A stretch of DNA of 64,000 nt, from assembly GCA_963576565.1 (NCBI GenBank), contig OY755045.1:43232409-43296408 (forward strand). The letters are read 5' to 3'. The notes under the pieces are model-generated. The model ran no database searches. It had not been told where the DNA came from and saw nothing but the letters and a program-made list of their open reading frames with translations. Shown here one piece after another: positions 1 to 10,800 of the stretch (position 1 is the stretch's first letter; each line of letters begins with the position of its first letter). Both the position numbers and the translations under genes were made by a program. Source of the DNA: Aspidapion aeneum. Its lineage: Eukaryota; Arthropoda; Insecta; Coleoptera; Brentidae.

Positions 1-3000
1 AGCATTCTAATCCAATCCGGTATAAACTGCGGGCTTGGCGGCGTTGCCACATCAAACACCATTCACGATGTTTTCAGGAACAGTCGGAACACATTTCATT
101 TATTTTGGATGTTCGTTTATTTATATTTTCGAGGATATTAGGACAATGATTTCTCTTCCGAACCTCTTCTTCTTCACGGATTAGCTAGTTTTGGTAGCAC
201 GAAAGCATATTTAGGTCCAAGGTTCGACCAGAAACAACTGAGGCTCCGCCCACTTTGATATCTTTACTACTTTAATCAGAGGAGAAGATAAACTAAATAC
301 AAGTCATGCAATTTTGTAAATTGGGGATAAACGAGGGATAAAAACCAGGACTAAAAGAATAAACAAAATCGTATTTTGATATTATATAAATAATATATAA
401 TCATAGTTAAATAAAGTTAATATCTAACTCAGTTAGTCGGATCGAAGGGTTATGTAGGGCTAGCTAGTGGTGAGAAAACTTAACATCTGAGCACCCTCGT
501 GCCGAGTTTAAGCAGTGGTTCAATGTGTATTTTTAGGTTCAAGTTCAGAAACAACTTTATTAATGTAAAAATATTTTGCACAAATGGCGTCAAAATGTAT
601 GAATCTTAGAGAAAACATATATAAAGAGCAAAGAAAAACTTTTGACTAAAAATATAACTAAAATGCAACTAAGTTCTGCACTTAGTATGGCTTTACTCGT
701 ATGGGAATTGGTTGAGTGTTCGAATATTCCTGGGTTTGATGCATGCTCTGATTTCCAGTAATTGATCTTGCAGTTGATGGTTTCAATACTAAACTTATTA
801 TAGTCTAACTGGTTATTTTTCTCCTACTTGCTATGTTGGCAGTGGTCCGTTTGGATGGTTTTGACATTTGTTTTGATCTACGCACGTGAATCTCGAAATG
901 CTCGTTTATAAATGCATGGAGAAGCAACTTAGTAACTTTTCCGTAGAAATAAAAATTCGTAGAAATCGATTCCCTTGATTGATGCTGCCCCCTACAGACT
1001 TGTACTAAAGTACTAGTGTGCTTCGTCATTGGATAGTTTGAAGCTGGCGGTCTTTCGGGACAGGCTTACAAACCCAACCGCTAGGGAATTTTTCTTTGCG
1101 AGTGTTTTTATAAATGGGTTTGCATTTCGATTTGAATTTTACCAGGAAAGTTTGGTTGGTACTGTTGCCCCACCCAATTAAGAAAGATTTCCGGCTTCTT
1201 CATTTTTTTCGGACAGGGTGTCCTCTCTCTTTCCTAAAGAATTGGTTGGCCAACACCCAGTCTTTTGGTATCGCCATTGATTTTTTTTTGATTACTGGCA
1301 CTGCAGTGAATGCAGGTTTTTTCCAAAGACTGTGAAGCGTGAGTCCGTCGTTTTTGGCGTATTTTTAGTGACGGCTCACATCCTCTGATTGACGGACTCA
1401 AGGCGGCCTACGCCATTTCTACTGGAAAATAATTGGTAAGTTCGATTTTATATTAGGGGATTCTTTAAGATAATATTAAGTGCCTCCCAAATTGTAACTA
1501 TTGTTTGTTGTGTGATGTAATTTTTCTACAAAAGACGTGTGGAATTTGTGGAGTTTTTTTTATATTTTTTTAAACCACGTTTTGGATAAAAACTATGTAT
1601 TGTTTTCCTACAGCGTTTTCCCACAGCGCTGTCCACTCCATCAACGGGACGGTTGTGCTGGTGGAACAAGGTTCGAGCCAGCTGTAAACCTGGGAAAGGT
1701 ATGTAGGGTGGTTTTAGTTCATCTATTGACATCTGCTTTATTTTATTGAGTCGTCATGGGGTACTTGATTTAAGTTACTCTGGGTAGGGGAACCTCGTGC
1801 AAAACCGACGAATTCCAGGAAACTGAAATATTTCATTTTCCACAGGGTTTTACGCTAGGTAATCAGTAGGGAAGGCGCAGGCAAGCCAGGACCCGGAGTA
1901 GCGGAAAGATGTCGACACTTCCAGGTTTACAAAATAGAACACCATTTTATTTATGAAAGAACGACAGAACCAAGGTAGGAGCAAACCATTTAGATATAAT
2001 TTTTTCCATATAATTTTATCTTAAGTTTTAACTTACGTAGTAAGTTATTTACTTTCTGATGTTCCACTTATGTTATTCTAAACCTAAGTTGCAAAATCTC
2101 TGGCAACGCTGCAAAAATCACATTTAAAACGACCATCAATGATGTTTTTGACGAAAAACAGCTGATACTTTTTCTGAAATTTGTTTTGTTAATTTAAATT
2201 TAGTTTTTTTTAAACAACTTGTATTTTGAAGTCTGTGCAGTCTCATTTTTACCCTGGGACAACGAGCCTTTGCACAAAAGCCTAATCTGGATTTGGATTT
2301 CTTGAACGGTTTTCTGAGCATAAACAAAGCGGAGACTTAGTTGAGCAAGTTATAGATACTCTTTTCAAAATTCCTAAGACCGTGGACTCATGAATACCAC
2401 CAAAATGTCCAACCAAGCATGAAAGTGACTTTGTGGCAAGCATCCGCAAGAACAAGTTGAGCAATGAGAGCTACACTTAGTTACTAAAAAACAGGGTTTA
2501 GAAAACCTTGTGGTTGCTCTAGAGTGAATATTCGCTTCGAGATCTGTCCCGAAGAACTCAATTTCGAATTAAACACTACCAACTGGCAACATTTTTGGCC
2601 CAATCTTTTCCCCGATTAAACAAGAAAACGGGATTACGACTTAAATTTGGCAGGATTGTTTTTCAAAAGGTTTTTAACAACCGTATCGAGACAGTTTTTT
2701 TCGAGACAGTTTTTTGATAGATACTCTTATTCTCAAAAAAAAAAAACAAACAATTACGACCAAAAAAAGAGGAGTTGGCAACGCCTTCTCTTTTCATTGG
2801 CTTCGTCGAAACTACAGGAAACTGCAATTATTTTTTTTAGTTTTTTTTATTTTTTTATTATGTACAAAATATTTTAAAAAATCCATTGTCATACGGTTGA
2901 CAATTTTGACAAATCCTTTCATATAATAAAAAATCATGATCGTTTTGTTTTCTTATAAAAGAGTTCATTCGGGTATTGTAAATAGATTTCCAAAATCGTT

Positions 3001-3140
3001 ATGACCATTAACGTGATTTGTGATCCTTTCAGCCTCGGTCGGGTCTACCTATTTCACTGACTAGAATTTTCATGACCAACGATTTTGTTATACTTTTCGA
3101 TGTCAGAGCGAATTGTTTGAGATCGAAACAAATCCTAACT
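1..3140. other. No recognisable gene; unassigned AT-rich sequence
   Basis: I see no convincing coding sequence here. The open frames are short, contain no recognisable domain and overlap on both strands. A GGTTCGAGCC string near 1670 resembles a tRNA-type B box but has no matching A box. Around 2300-2490 the plus strand has a short stretch with protein-like composition broken by stops; it could be a decayed coding remnant but I cannot name it. Confidence 0.5.
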
Positions 3141-3156
3141 AATAAATCAAAGCTAC

Positions 3157-4012
3157 CACCACCTTCCCCTAGCATCTACCACTAAAAAATCAACTACTAC
3201 CACCTCCCCCTAGATCCTACCATCAAACAAACAACTACTACCACCTTCTCCTAGCTTCTGTCACCAAAAAACCAACTTCTACCACCATCCCCTAGCCTCT
3301 ACCACTAAGAAATCAACTACTACCACCTCCCCCTAGATTCTACCACAATAAAGCAACTACTATTACCTTCCCCGAGCTTCTACCACCAAAAAACCAACTA
3401 CCACCACCTTCCCCTAACCTCTACTACTAAAAAATCAACTACTACCACCTCACCCTAGATTCTACCAACAGAAAATCAACTACTACTACATTAACCTAGT
3501 AGTAGTTGGTTTTTTGGTGACAGAAGCTAGGGGAAGTTGGTAGTAGTTGTTTTTTTGCTAGTAGAAGCTAAGGAGAGGTGGTAGTAGTTGCTTTTTTGCT
3601 AGTAGAAGCTAAGGAGAGGTGGTAGTAGTTGGTCTTTTGTTGGTAGAAGCTAGGAAATTCTGGTAGTAGTTGATTTTTTGGTGATAGAATCTAGGGGGAG
3701 GTTTTTTAGTGGTAGAAGCTAGGGGAATGTGGTGGTAGTTGATTTTTGTGGCAGAATCTAGGGGGAGGTAGTTGATTTTTGAGTGGTAGAAGCTAGGAGA
3801 AGGTGGTAGTAGTTGGTTTTTTGGTGGTTCGGTTCGGTGTGTTTTGGTGGTTTGGTTCGGTGTTAGTAGAATCTAGGGGAATGTGGCAGTGGTTCATTTT
3901 TTAGTGGCAGAATCTAGGGGGAGGTGGTATTAGTTGATTTTTGAGTGGTAGAAGCTAGGAGGTGGTAGTAGTTGGTTTTTTGATGGCAGAGGCTAGGGGG
4001 TGCTGCTAGCAT
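3157..4012. repeat. Inverted minisatellite, 41-bp unit, two arms
   Basis: The left arm (3157 to about 3497) is a tandem array with a 41-bp unit built on ACTACCACCTYCCCCTAG. Alternate units read CTAGATTCT or CTAGCTTCT, which suggests an 82-bp higher-order unit. From about 3500 to 4012 the same unit continues in reverse complement (AGAAGCTAGGGGRAGGTGGT and variants), with more units and some deletions. The whole block is therefore an imperfect palindrome centred near 3499, where CTACTAC meets GTAGTAG. Units are frequently interrupted by in-frame TAG, so I do not consider it coding. Confidence 0.85.
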
Positions 4013-5319
4013 GGGCGCAGACAGGGGGGGGGGGCTCGGCTTAGATTAGTTAAGTTAGTATTTGTTTTTTCTGCAAACAAGGCGGCCTTATGCCGAAAAA
4101 TACAAAACTTCGTTTTTCAGTAAATTCTTGGGCAGTTAAATAGAAATTCCCGTTCCGTGATATACCGCCGGCACTGTTCGAAAAGTAGAGTCACTGCAAC
4201 ACGTTTATAGTAGGGTCACACAAGGCGGTCATTATAAGCGGCATCTATTGGTAAAAATCGCAAAAAATCTGATATTCCCTAGATTCAATCTCTGCCCTTA
4301 AAGGTCTCGTCTACATTAGAGGGATTTTGGGGTTTTATATATGTATGTAAGAGTACCTATACTATTTTTATAAACATATTTATTTTTTCTCACAAAACTT
4401 ATACTATTAGGACACGGGAACAAAAGGAAGGAACAAAAATAAACTAAATATATTTTTTTATGAAGTTCTCAATTTAGATTCTAAACTATCAAGTTAAAAT
4501 TGAAAAAATTGGAACATATTTGGCGTTTTAGGACTCGAGACAGCTGGGAGAGGTCCAAATGCGGGCAAATCACAAAAAACGGGACGCCTGGTAACTCTTA
4601 GGTTGAGATGGCTTGGAGCACCTCAAAATAAGAATAAAGTTGCAATATAATATATTTCAAATAAAAATTAAGTAGGTGCTTTTTCGGAAAAATCTGCAAA
4701 AATTCAAGAAAAAAAAAACAAAAAAATGCTAAAAAGGAAAGAAGACGCAAAAATTTTAGACAAATAAATTACCTATTTAAAGAAAACCATGGTACTAAAT
4801 GCAAAAGTTTTGGTTAATTTTAAAAGTACAGAGAAGCGCAGATGTCTGAAATAGTTATGGATTTAGTTCCTCTTAACACGAAAAGTGCATAAGGGCATCT
4901 AAGCGAATAGAGTATAACCTTTGGAAGGAGTTTGGAATTAACTAGCGCCCAAACGAGTCCTGCCTAGCATTTTATAAATGACCAACTGACTGTGCCGGAC
5001 GCCTCGACCGACCAGCGAAAAAAAAGATGACACCAATGAATGTCATCGACAGAAATGGCGGACGATTTATTTTTTGTCCGGATTTATGGCACTACACGGT
5101 GTCGAATTCGTTGTCCGCGAGAGTACACGGGATTATTTAGAACGGACGAACGCACTTATTTATTTTAACTCACTCGGAGCAACGTAATTTTTTTTTAGCA
5201 TTAGTGGGTGGGCGCCAAAATTTTTATGCCTGTTATGAATTCTTAAAATGGGTGAAAGGAAGTTAGTCCACAGCACACTATTTTAAAGTGAGTCAATTTT
5301 GCTGAGATGCTTAATTTTC
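4013..5319. other. No recognisable gene
   Basis: The stretch starts with a G run at 4024-4033 preceded by GGGCGCAGACA, which looks like the end of a hAT-type MITE. Near 5229-5255 is TATGAATTCTTAAAATGGGT, a lone end of the hairpin repeat seen complete at 41842-41981. An AAATGGCGGA string near 5055 recalls the dispersed 120-bp unit found elsewhere in the window. Otherwise I see nothing. Confidence 0.4.
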
Positions 5320-6371
5320 AATTCGTAAAAGTAATTCCTGGATGTTTAGTTTTTCTTTTGTTGGGTTTTTTACTGTAGAAATGAATTTCCATACTTCAGA
5401 ACTCTGCCTACCTCCTACGTGTGTATTGATATCGTGGCATTTGCGCTCGAACAGTTCATTTTTTTCTGTGCGTATCAAATTTCTCAGCTGTCTTTTGGTT
5501 TCCCTGTAGATTTCTAGGTCTCTTTGTTCTTAAGTACTGAGCCATTTCAAGTATGTGCGTTTTTTCTCTTTGACCATTTCCTGTATTTTTTCCGTCCACC
5601 ACATCTTCCTGCTATTTCTATTATCTTGGTATCCAACAGCTTCGATGCTTGCTTCCTTCAAGCTTTTTATTATGTTTGTATATATCTCTTCAAATGAGTG
5701 TTCTGTGTTTATTAATTTTTTATCTAATCGGTTCTGATACAATCTTTGAGTACTTTCGATTTCTAGACTTCTAAAGTTGTATTTTTGATTGTCTTCGATG
5801 CATTCTAGGTTTTCATTTTCTTCAATACTTTCGTCCTTATGTGTTTTTCTGAAAGGGAATAATATTTTTGCTTTTACCAGATGGTGGTCAGATCCACAGG
5901 TAATACCTCGAAGTGCTCGCACATCATACCACTTTAGTTGCGAGTGTTGTCCACCTATAGCATAGTCAATGATTGATTTAAGATTTCTTGTTAGCTGAAT
6001 CCAGGTATATCGATGAATATCCTTATGCCTAAAAAAACCATTATTTATTTTTAGGTTGTGGGTTTCACACAATTGCATCAGTCTCAAGCCATTATCATTT
6101 GTTCCTTCTTCTCCAAATGGTCCTATCACTTTGCTCTGGGTTTGTCTACCAGTTCGGCTATTAAAATCGCCAAAAATAATTATTTGTCTGGTGTTACCGA
6201 TTTTGGTGATAGTCTCATCAAGTTGGTCAAAGAACAGTTGCTTTGTAGCTACTTTTTCGTCATCTGATGGGGCGTAGACTGCTATTATGCTTATATTATG
6301 ACCAAGCATCTTCATGTTCACTCGAAGTATGTTTTCACTAATGCAATCGTAGTCGGTAATCTTATTAACAA
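5320..6371 (-). pseudogene. AP-endonuclease part of the inverted non-LTR element
   Basis: Reading on the minus strand, the frame covers an exonuclease-endonuclease-phosphatase (APE-type) domain that nicks target DNA to prime reverse transcription. Visible motifs are VYAPSDDE, the catalytic IFGDFNSRTG, TWIQ followed by SIIDYA, and a terminal GSDHHLV. The main uninterrupted frame runs 6321 to 5530, but protein-like sequence continues upstream to about 6371 and, after a stop near 5530, through the linker (WKFISTVKNPTKEKL) to about 5320. The N-terminal part of the domain is missing at the inversion junction. A GTG rather than ATG opens the longest frame, consistent with an internal fragment and not a real start. 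Confidence 0.8.
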
Positions 6372-7969
6372 TGGACAGAACACTACAAGGGACTGCTGCA
6401 GGAAACGAGACCTGAATATCTGGCAGCCTCTCCGAGGAGAGACATAGAAGTACACGGAGAGGAAGTAATCATCGAAAAAGAAATGATAAAAAATAGTATT
6501 AAAAAGCTTAAATCCGGAAAAGCTAGCGGACCTGGAGGAATATATGCTGAAATGCTCAAATATGGATCAGAGAAACTAATCGAAAATCTCACATATATTA
6601 TCAATCAATGCATAAACGGACATCCAGTACCTGATGATTGGAAAATTGCATTCATATCCTCAATACATAAAAAAGGAAACAAGCTGGATTGCAACAATTA
6701 CAGAGGAATTTCAGTAACTAGTACTCTCAGTAGATTGTACGGTAGGATTCTTAGAGATCTAATAAAGAAGGATTTTCATGAACAAGAAGAAGAATAGCAA
6801 AGTGGGTTTCGTGCAGGCAGATCTTGTAGTGATAATGTTTTTTGTCTTAAACAAGTAATTGAGAAAAGGAGCGCCAGAAATATAGAGACTCATGTTACCT
6901 TTGTGGACCTACAAAAAGCATATGATACCGTTCCAGTAGAAAAACTATGGACAGTGCTAGAGCAGACTAATATCAATCATACATACATAAAAGCGATAAA
7001 AGAACTATACAAAGGGTCAAAATCTAAATTAAAATTGGAAATCGACTTTTAGAAGAATTCCTGGTAACAAAAGGCTTAAGACAGGGATGTTGTATTTCTC
7101 CAACTCTTTTTAAAATATATATCGCAGTAGCTCTAAAAAACTGGAAACGGAAAGTGCACGGCATGGGAATACAACTTAACGACCGATTTACCATATACAC
7201 ACTACAGTTTGCTGACGACCAAGTAATTGTAGCTAATGATAAAGAGGACATGGAGTATATGATGAGAAAGTTAATTGAAGAATACCAAAAGTGGGGATTA
7301 ACAGTGAACGTGGACAAGACACAGTACTTATGTATTGGAAACGAATCCAGTGAGTTAGAACTAGACAATGGACAAGTAATATCTCCATGCAATGAGTATG
7401 TATACTTGGGTGTCACATTTGATAAGACAGGAACAGACTGTAAAGAACTGGAAAAAAGAATAGTAAAAGCAAAAAAGGTTATTGGATGTCTTAACAGTAT
7501 TTTATGGAGCAGAGAGATAAAAAAGAATGTAAAATTTAACATATATGAAACAATGGTGAAAAGCACGCTGTTGTATGGAATAGAGACTTGTCGCGTAACA
7601 GAAAAATACAAAACAAAAATGGAAAGTGTCGAAATGGATGCAATAAGAAGATCAATGAGAATATCTAGAACAGATCACATACGAAATGAGATCATAAAAG
7701 AAAGAATGGGAATCGAAGGGAGCATAACGGATGACATCACTAAAAGACAACTGATATGGTACGGCCATGTACAACGGATGAACGACGAAAGATTACCAAA
7801 GCAGGTCCTAGAATGGCAACCAATAGGGCGCAGAAAAAGAGGGCGTCCTAAACTAGAATGGCAACAGTCAATCCAAAGATCAATGAGTCAAAAAAATCTG
7901 ACAGAAGATGATTGTCAGGATCGAAGGAGGTGGAGAATAGGCGTCGGACAACGTAGGAAAACGTTCTAA
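6372..7969 (+). pseudogene. Reverse transcriptase part of RTE-like element (broken)
   Basis: This is the polymerase and C-terminal region of the same element. In order: the pre-RT segment EHYKGLLQETRPEY, the RT entry block SGKASGPGGI, the core with FVDLQKAYD, GLRQGCCISP and the catalytic FADD near 7210, then a C-terminal region with LIWYGHVQRM, GRRKRGRPK and a closing RRRW. Breaks: an in-frame TAG at about 6795, and a one-base loss near 7030 that shifts the frame (the copy at 39.6 kb keeps the base). The final uninterrupted frame is 7154-7969. The copy is therefore dead, although most motifs are still readable. Confidence 0.85.
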
Positions 7970-8191
7970 ACCGACTAAATAAAAAAAAAAGTCATTCCTA
8001 ATAGAGTGCTCAGGCGCGAAATGTCAAGTGTATGTTCTCTTTACTGTGGCAGAAGGACCGACCGGATCACAGGCGAGCGTTTGTTTGACGCCCCGAGGCA
8101 CTCGGCAGCTCTTCCAGGCGCGGATCTGCATCAAAATCAAGGGGGAGTGGGGGGGCGATGATCGACGAAAAAACTATTAGTGTACTTATTT

Positions 8192-8729
8192 TAGCTTACA
8201 CTACTACTATACTATAGTAGTGTGAGCTATGGTGACCCTAATTTTTTCGAGAAAAAAAGTTGCTCCGATTTCAAAATTTTTTATATATCTTTGCGTTTCA
8301 GATGATTTTAAACCTTTTTTGTCATGCCGTCTGTCTGTCTGTCTGTCTGTAACGACCAACGCGCATAACTCAAAAACCGCTTGCCCGATTTTAATAAAAT
8401 TTGATACCTTGACTGGGTCTTGGGTCGGGATGGTCCCATTTTCACCGATCACTAAAAGGGTGGGGGTAGATTTCCAAAATTAGAGTTTATGTGAAAATAT
8501 GTCGTGTGTGATATCAAACAAAAGGTAATTGAGTCCGGAGTTAAACAAAATACATTTTAGTTTGAAAAAAAAAGTGAGGGTAGATTAAAAAAATTAGAGC
8601 TTAAGTGAAAACATGGCTTGTGTGGTATCAAACGAAAGGTAATTGAGTCTGGAGTTGAATAACATATATTTCAATTTTTAGTTCTTTTAGCTCACACGTA
8701 CACTATAACTGTAGTACCTTGTGTGAGCT
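8192..8729. repeat. Hairpin-capped dispersed repeat with (GTCT)n core
   Basis: Each end of this 538-bp block is itself a hairpin: 8192-8228 (AGCTTACACTAC ... GTAGTGTGAGCT) and 8689-8729 (AGCTCACAC ... GTGTGAGCT). Inside is a GTCTGTCTGTCTGTCTGT tract at 8331-8350, followed by AACTCAAAAACCGCTTGCCC, and then two tandem copies of a unit of about 110 bp containing TCAAACRAAAGGTAATTGAG. The open frames across it on both strands give RTDRQT-like repeats, which are the tetranucleotide tract translated; I do not treat them as genes. Similar GTCTGTC-plus-AACCGC blocks are common in insect genomes from memory. Confidence 0.65.
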
Positions 8730-9500
8730 TAGATACCCATATATGGGCAGAGTATTTTTTCTAGGAGGGGGGTAATTATATGATAATAAGTAACATCTGT
8801 ATATAGAAAACCGACACATACTAATAGATATTTAAATTTTGGATCAAATCACTCAACATTCTTTTGAAATTAATCATAGAATAAAATGGGGGGAAACCTA
8901 AATTTTACAACCAACATATATTTATTTAAATGAAGATAACTGTTTTTTAAGTCTATCTGTTGACATAAACAAAACTTGGCTTTTTATTCTAAAAGACTAT
9001 TTAGGCAATGTGTAAAAAAATATTTCACCTCTTAACTTGTTTCCATACAGAGAAACTAAACGTCGATGAGAAACGGAGACCCGCCCGTATTGTAGTACTT
9101 GTTGCGTAGATGTCGCACGTAGTTTCACCGGAAGGGTGGGGTTCCATATTAAATGCTAGGTCCATATTGGGGCCATTTCCTCTACTAATGATCCAACCAA
9201 CACTGCCTTACTTGTCAACACACCCAAAAATGCATCAGTTAAAAACTAAGGTCAGGGTGTCAAAATATTTTCTTGAATAACTAAACGGTTTAAGCTATAG
9301 AGCAATGAAACTTGGCATAAGTGCGAAGTGAAGCATTCACAAAGTTCGGCTTTGACAAGAACGTGGGCGTCTGAAATTATATGTGGATCCTTACGGGGTG
9401 AGCCAATTGAAATTTGTGAAGTCATTACCCCATTATAGGACGATCTGAAGGCAGTTAAGAAGCAGTAAAGCCAAAAACACTGATAACCGGTGATATAAAA
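8730..9500. other. No recognisable gene
   Basis: Nothing identifiable. The minus-strand open frame at 9252-9524 has no recognisable domain and runs opposite to a non-LTR remnant that starts near 9502. Confidence 0.4.
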
Positions 9501-9501
9501 A

Positions 9502-9775
9502 GTAATGGACAGAGTTGTGAACAATCACCTAACCAAGTACTTTGAAAAGTACAAAATTATCAACGACAAGCAATACGGATTTCGAAAATATAGTTTAATG
9601 GCGATTTACTTACATACGTCACTCACTTATGGCAAAAAGCAAATGAGTTGCGGAGTGAAACAAGAACAATTACCTTAGTTATATCTAAAGCATTCGATAA
9701 AGTCTGTCATGATAATCTGCTCAACAAGCTCAAAGCAATGAAGCTTAACTTTCTAGTGGTAATTAAGTAATATAG
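9502..9775 (+). pseudogene. Non-LTR reverse transcriptase fragment (CR1/Jockey-like)
   Basis: The plus strand reads KVMDRVVNNHLTKYFEKY, then NDKQYGFRK, then after a frame change near 9650 ETRTITLVISKAFDKV and LLNKLKAMKL. These match the RT block in which a QYGFR motif is followed about 50 residues later by the catalytic-region ISKAFDKV. Only about 90 codons survive, with at least one frameshift and no downstream YADD. It is a short decayed relic and not a copy of the RTE-like elements elsewhere in the window. Confidence 0.7.
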
Positions 9776-10399
9776 AAAAGTCACTGCGACTAGGAAATAA
9801 CGACTAAAAAGAAAGTAAAACTTTGGCAACATCCTATCGTGGTAGGGAAGACTATCAGAATAGACTATCAAGTAACAATCCTAAGGAGTAGTTTAGAGGG
9901 TCGTTTTTACGAAAGCTCTACTTTTTCGTGATACAAGATAGTAGACAGAACTAAAAAGTGCCGAATTTTTGTTGGGATCACCACATTTCTTCTATAAGAT
10001 AGTAGCAAAGTCGTTGGAGCGTGTAGCCGCTACTATAAATGTTAGTTGGGAGGGATCTACTTGCGAGTGCGCATAACCGTAAAAAAACATTACAGGTACC
10101 TAAGTGTCACGTTTCCAAAAAGCCAATTTTTCAGTAAACCGCAGTTTGCATTCTTTTAATCTTTTCAATATATTTCCGCCGATATTGACGTCCTTTAATT
10201 AAATCCACAAATTGATCCATCAGAGCTCGCTGAGGCCATTAAAACGGCCACCTTTATAACCTCAGATTACTCTTCAATTAAGTCCGTTAACGTGTAACGT
10301 TGTGATCGCGGACAAACTAATAAGATTTTAATACACTTTATTGTTCAGTATTTACAGGCAGTGGACGCAAGAAAAACAAATTTTATAAATGGTTATTAA
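9776..10399. other. No recognisable gene
   Basis: Unassigned AT-rich sequence. The GAAAAGTC and CTACTTTTTCG strings near 9780-9930 suggest further decayed repeats, but nothing can be named. Confidence 0.35.
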
Positions 10400-10800
10400 T
10401 GGTACTGTACGTGACATATTTTAAGTAAATAGAGACGCGACAAACTTATCAAAGTCAAATTTATTTCCGTCAAAATCAAAGGAGGAAAATAACGGCCCTC
10501 TATTATACTCTAACATTGTTTAGAGAGAGACGCACCTTTCGTCCTTGTTAATTCATAAGCGTCGGGAAGTAAAAATAAACGATTTTTAACAAAACATATA
10601 CCGGGGGTGACGGACAAATGCGTTTGTTTAAATTTTGCATAATGATTAATGTCACTCACCGATAACAACTCTTATTGAATTTTAGTGAAACGCCAGTGAA
10701 CTTGACAAGAAAATAACATAACCAAAAAATATGAGTTTTAGTGACTTTGAATGGTTTGTCGCGTCTCTATTTCTTTAAAATATGTCATACATACAGGGTC
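10400..10800. mobile_element. MITE with inverted ends (AGAGACGCGACAAAC)
   Basis: GTGACATATTTTAAGTAAAT and AGAGACGCGACAAAC at 10408-10446 recur in reverse complement as GTTTGTCGCGTCTCT and ATGTCATAC at 10755-10795. The roughly 400-bp interior has no coding frame. This is the structure of a non-autonomous DNA transposon. I found no certain target duplication, so the superfamily is unknown. Confidence 0.55.

Larger units (their letters stand above)
5320..7990. mobile_element. RTE-like non-LTR retrotransposon with inverted 5' part
   Basis: Two pieces of one non-LTR element lie head to head. The endonuclease and the linker after it read on the minus strand (about 6371 down to 5320), and the reverse transcriptase and C-terminal region read on the plus strand (6372 to 7969), ending in a short A-rich tail near 7978-7990. 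In an intact element the linker runs directly into the WTEHYKGLL segment that starts the plus-strand piece, so only the orientation is wrong. This is the arrangement expected from twin-primed reverse transcription. Two more copies of the plus-strand part lie at 39021-40172 and 60265-60530. The clade (RTE or a relative) is my reading of the C-terminal W-GH-Q-R and GRRKRGRPK motifs. No target duplication was identified. Confidence 0.8.

Noticed and set aside
1640..1700. tRNA-derived SINE suggested by GGTTCGAGCC
   Set aside because: No A box at the expected distance and no poly-A or repeat tail.
2282..2490. Plus-strand pseudogene suggested by LVEQVIDTLFKIPKTVDS and SDFVASIRKNKLSNES
   Set aside because: Only about 70 codons, with stops and no recognisable family; too weak to annotate.
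8207..8483. Two overlapping open frames with TDRQTDRR-like repeats as real proteins
   Set aside because: They are both strands of a GTCT tetranucleotide tract inside a dispersed repeat; openness on both strands and the repeat setting argue against coding.
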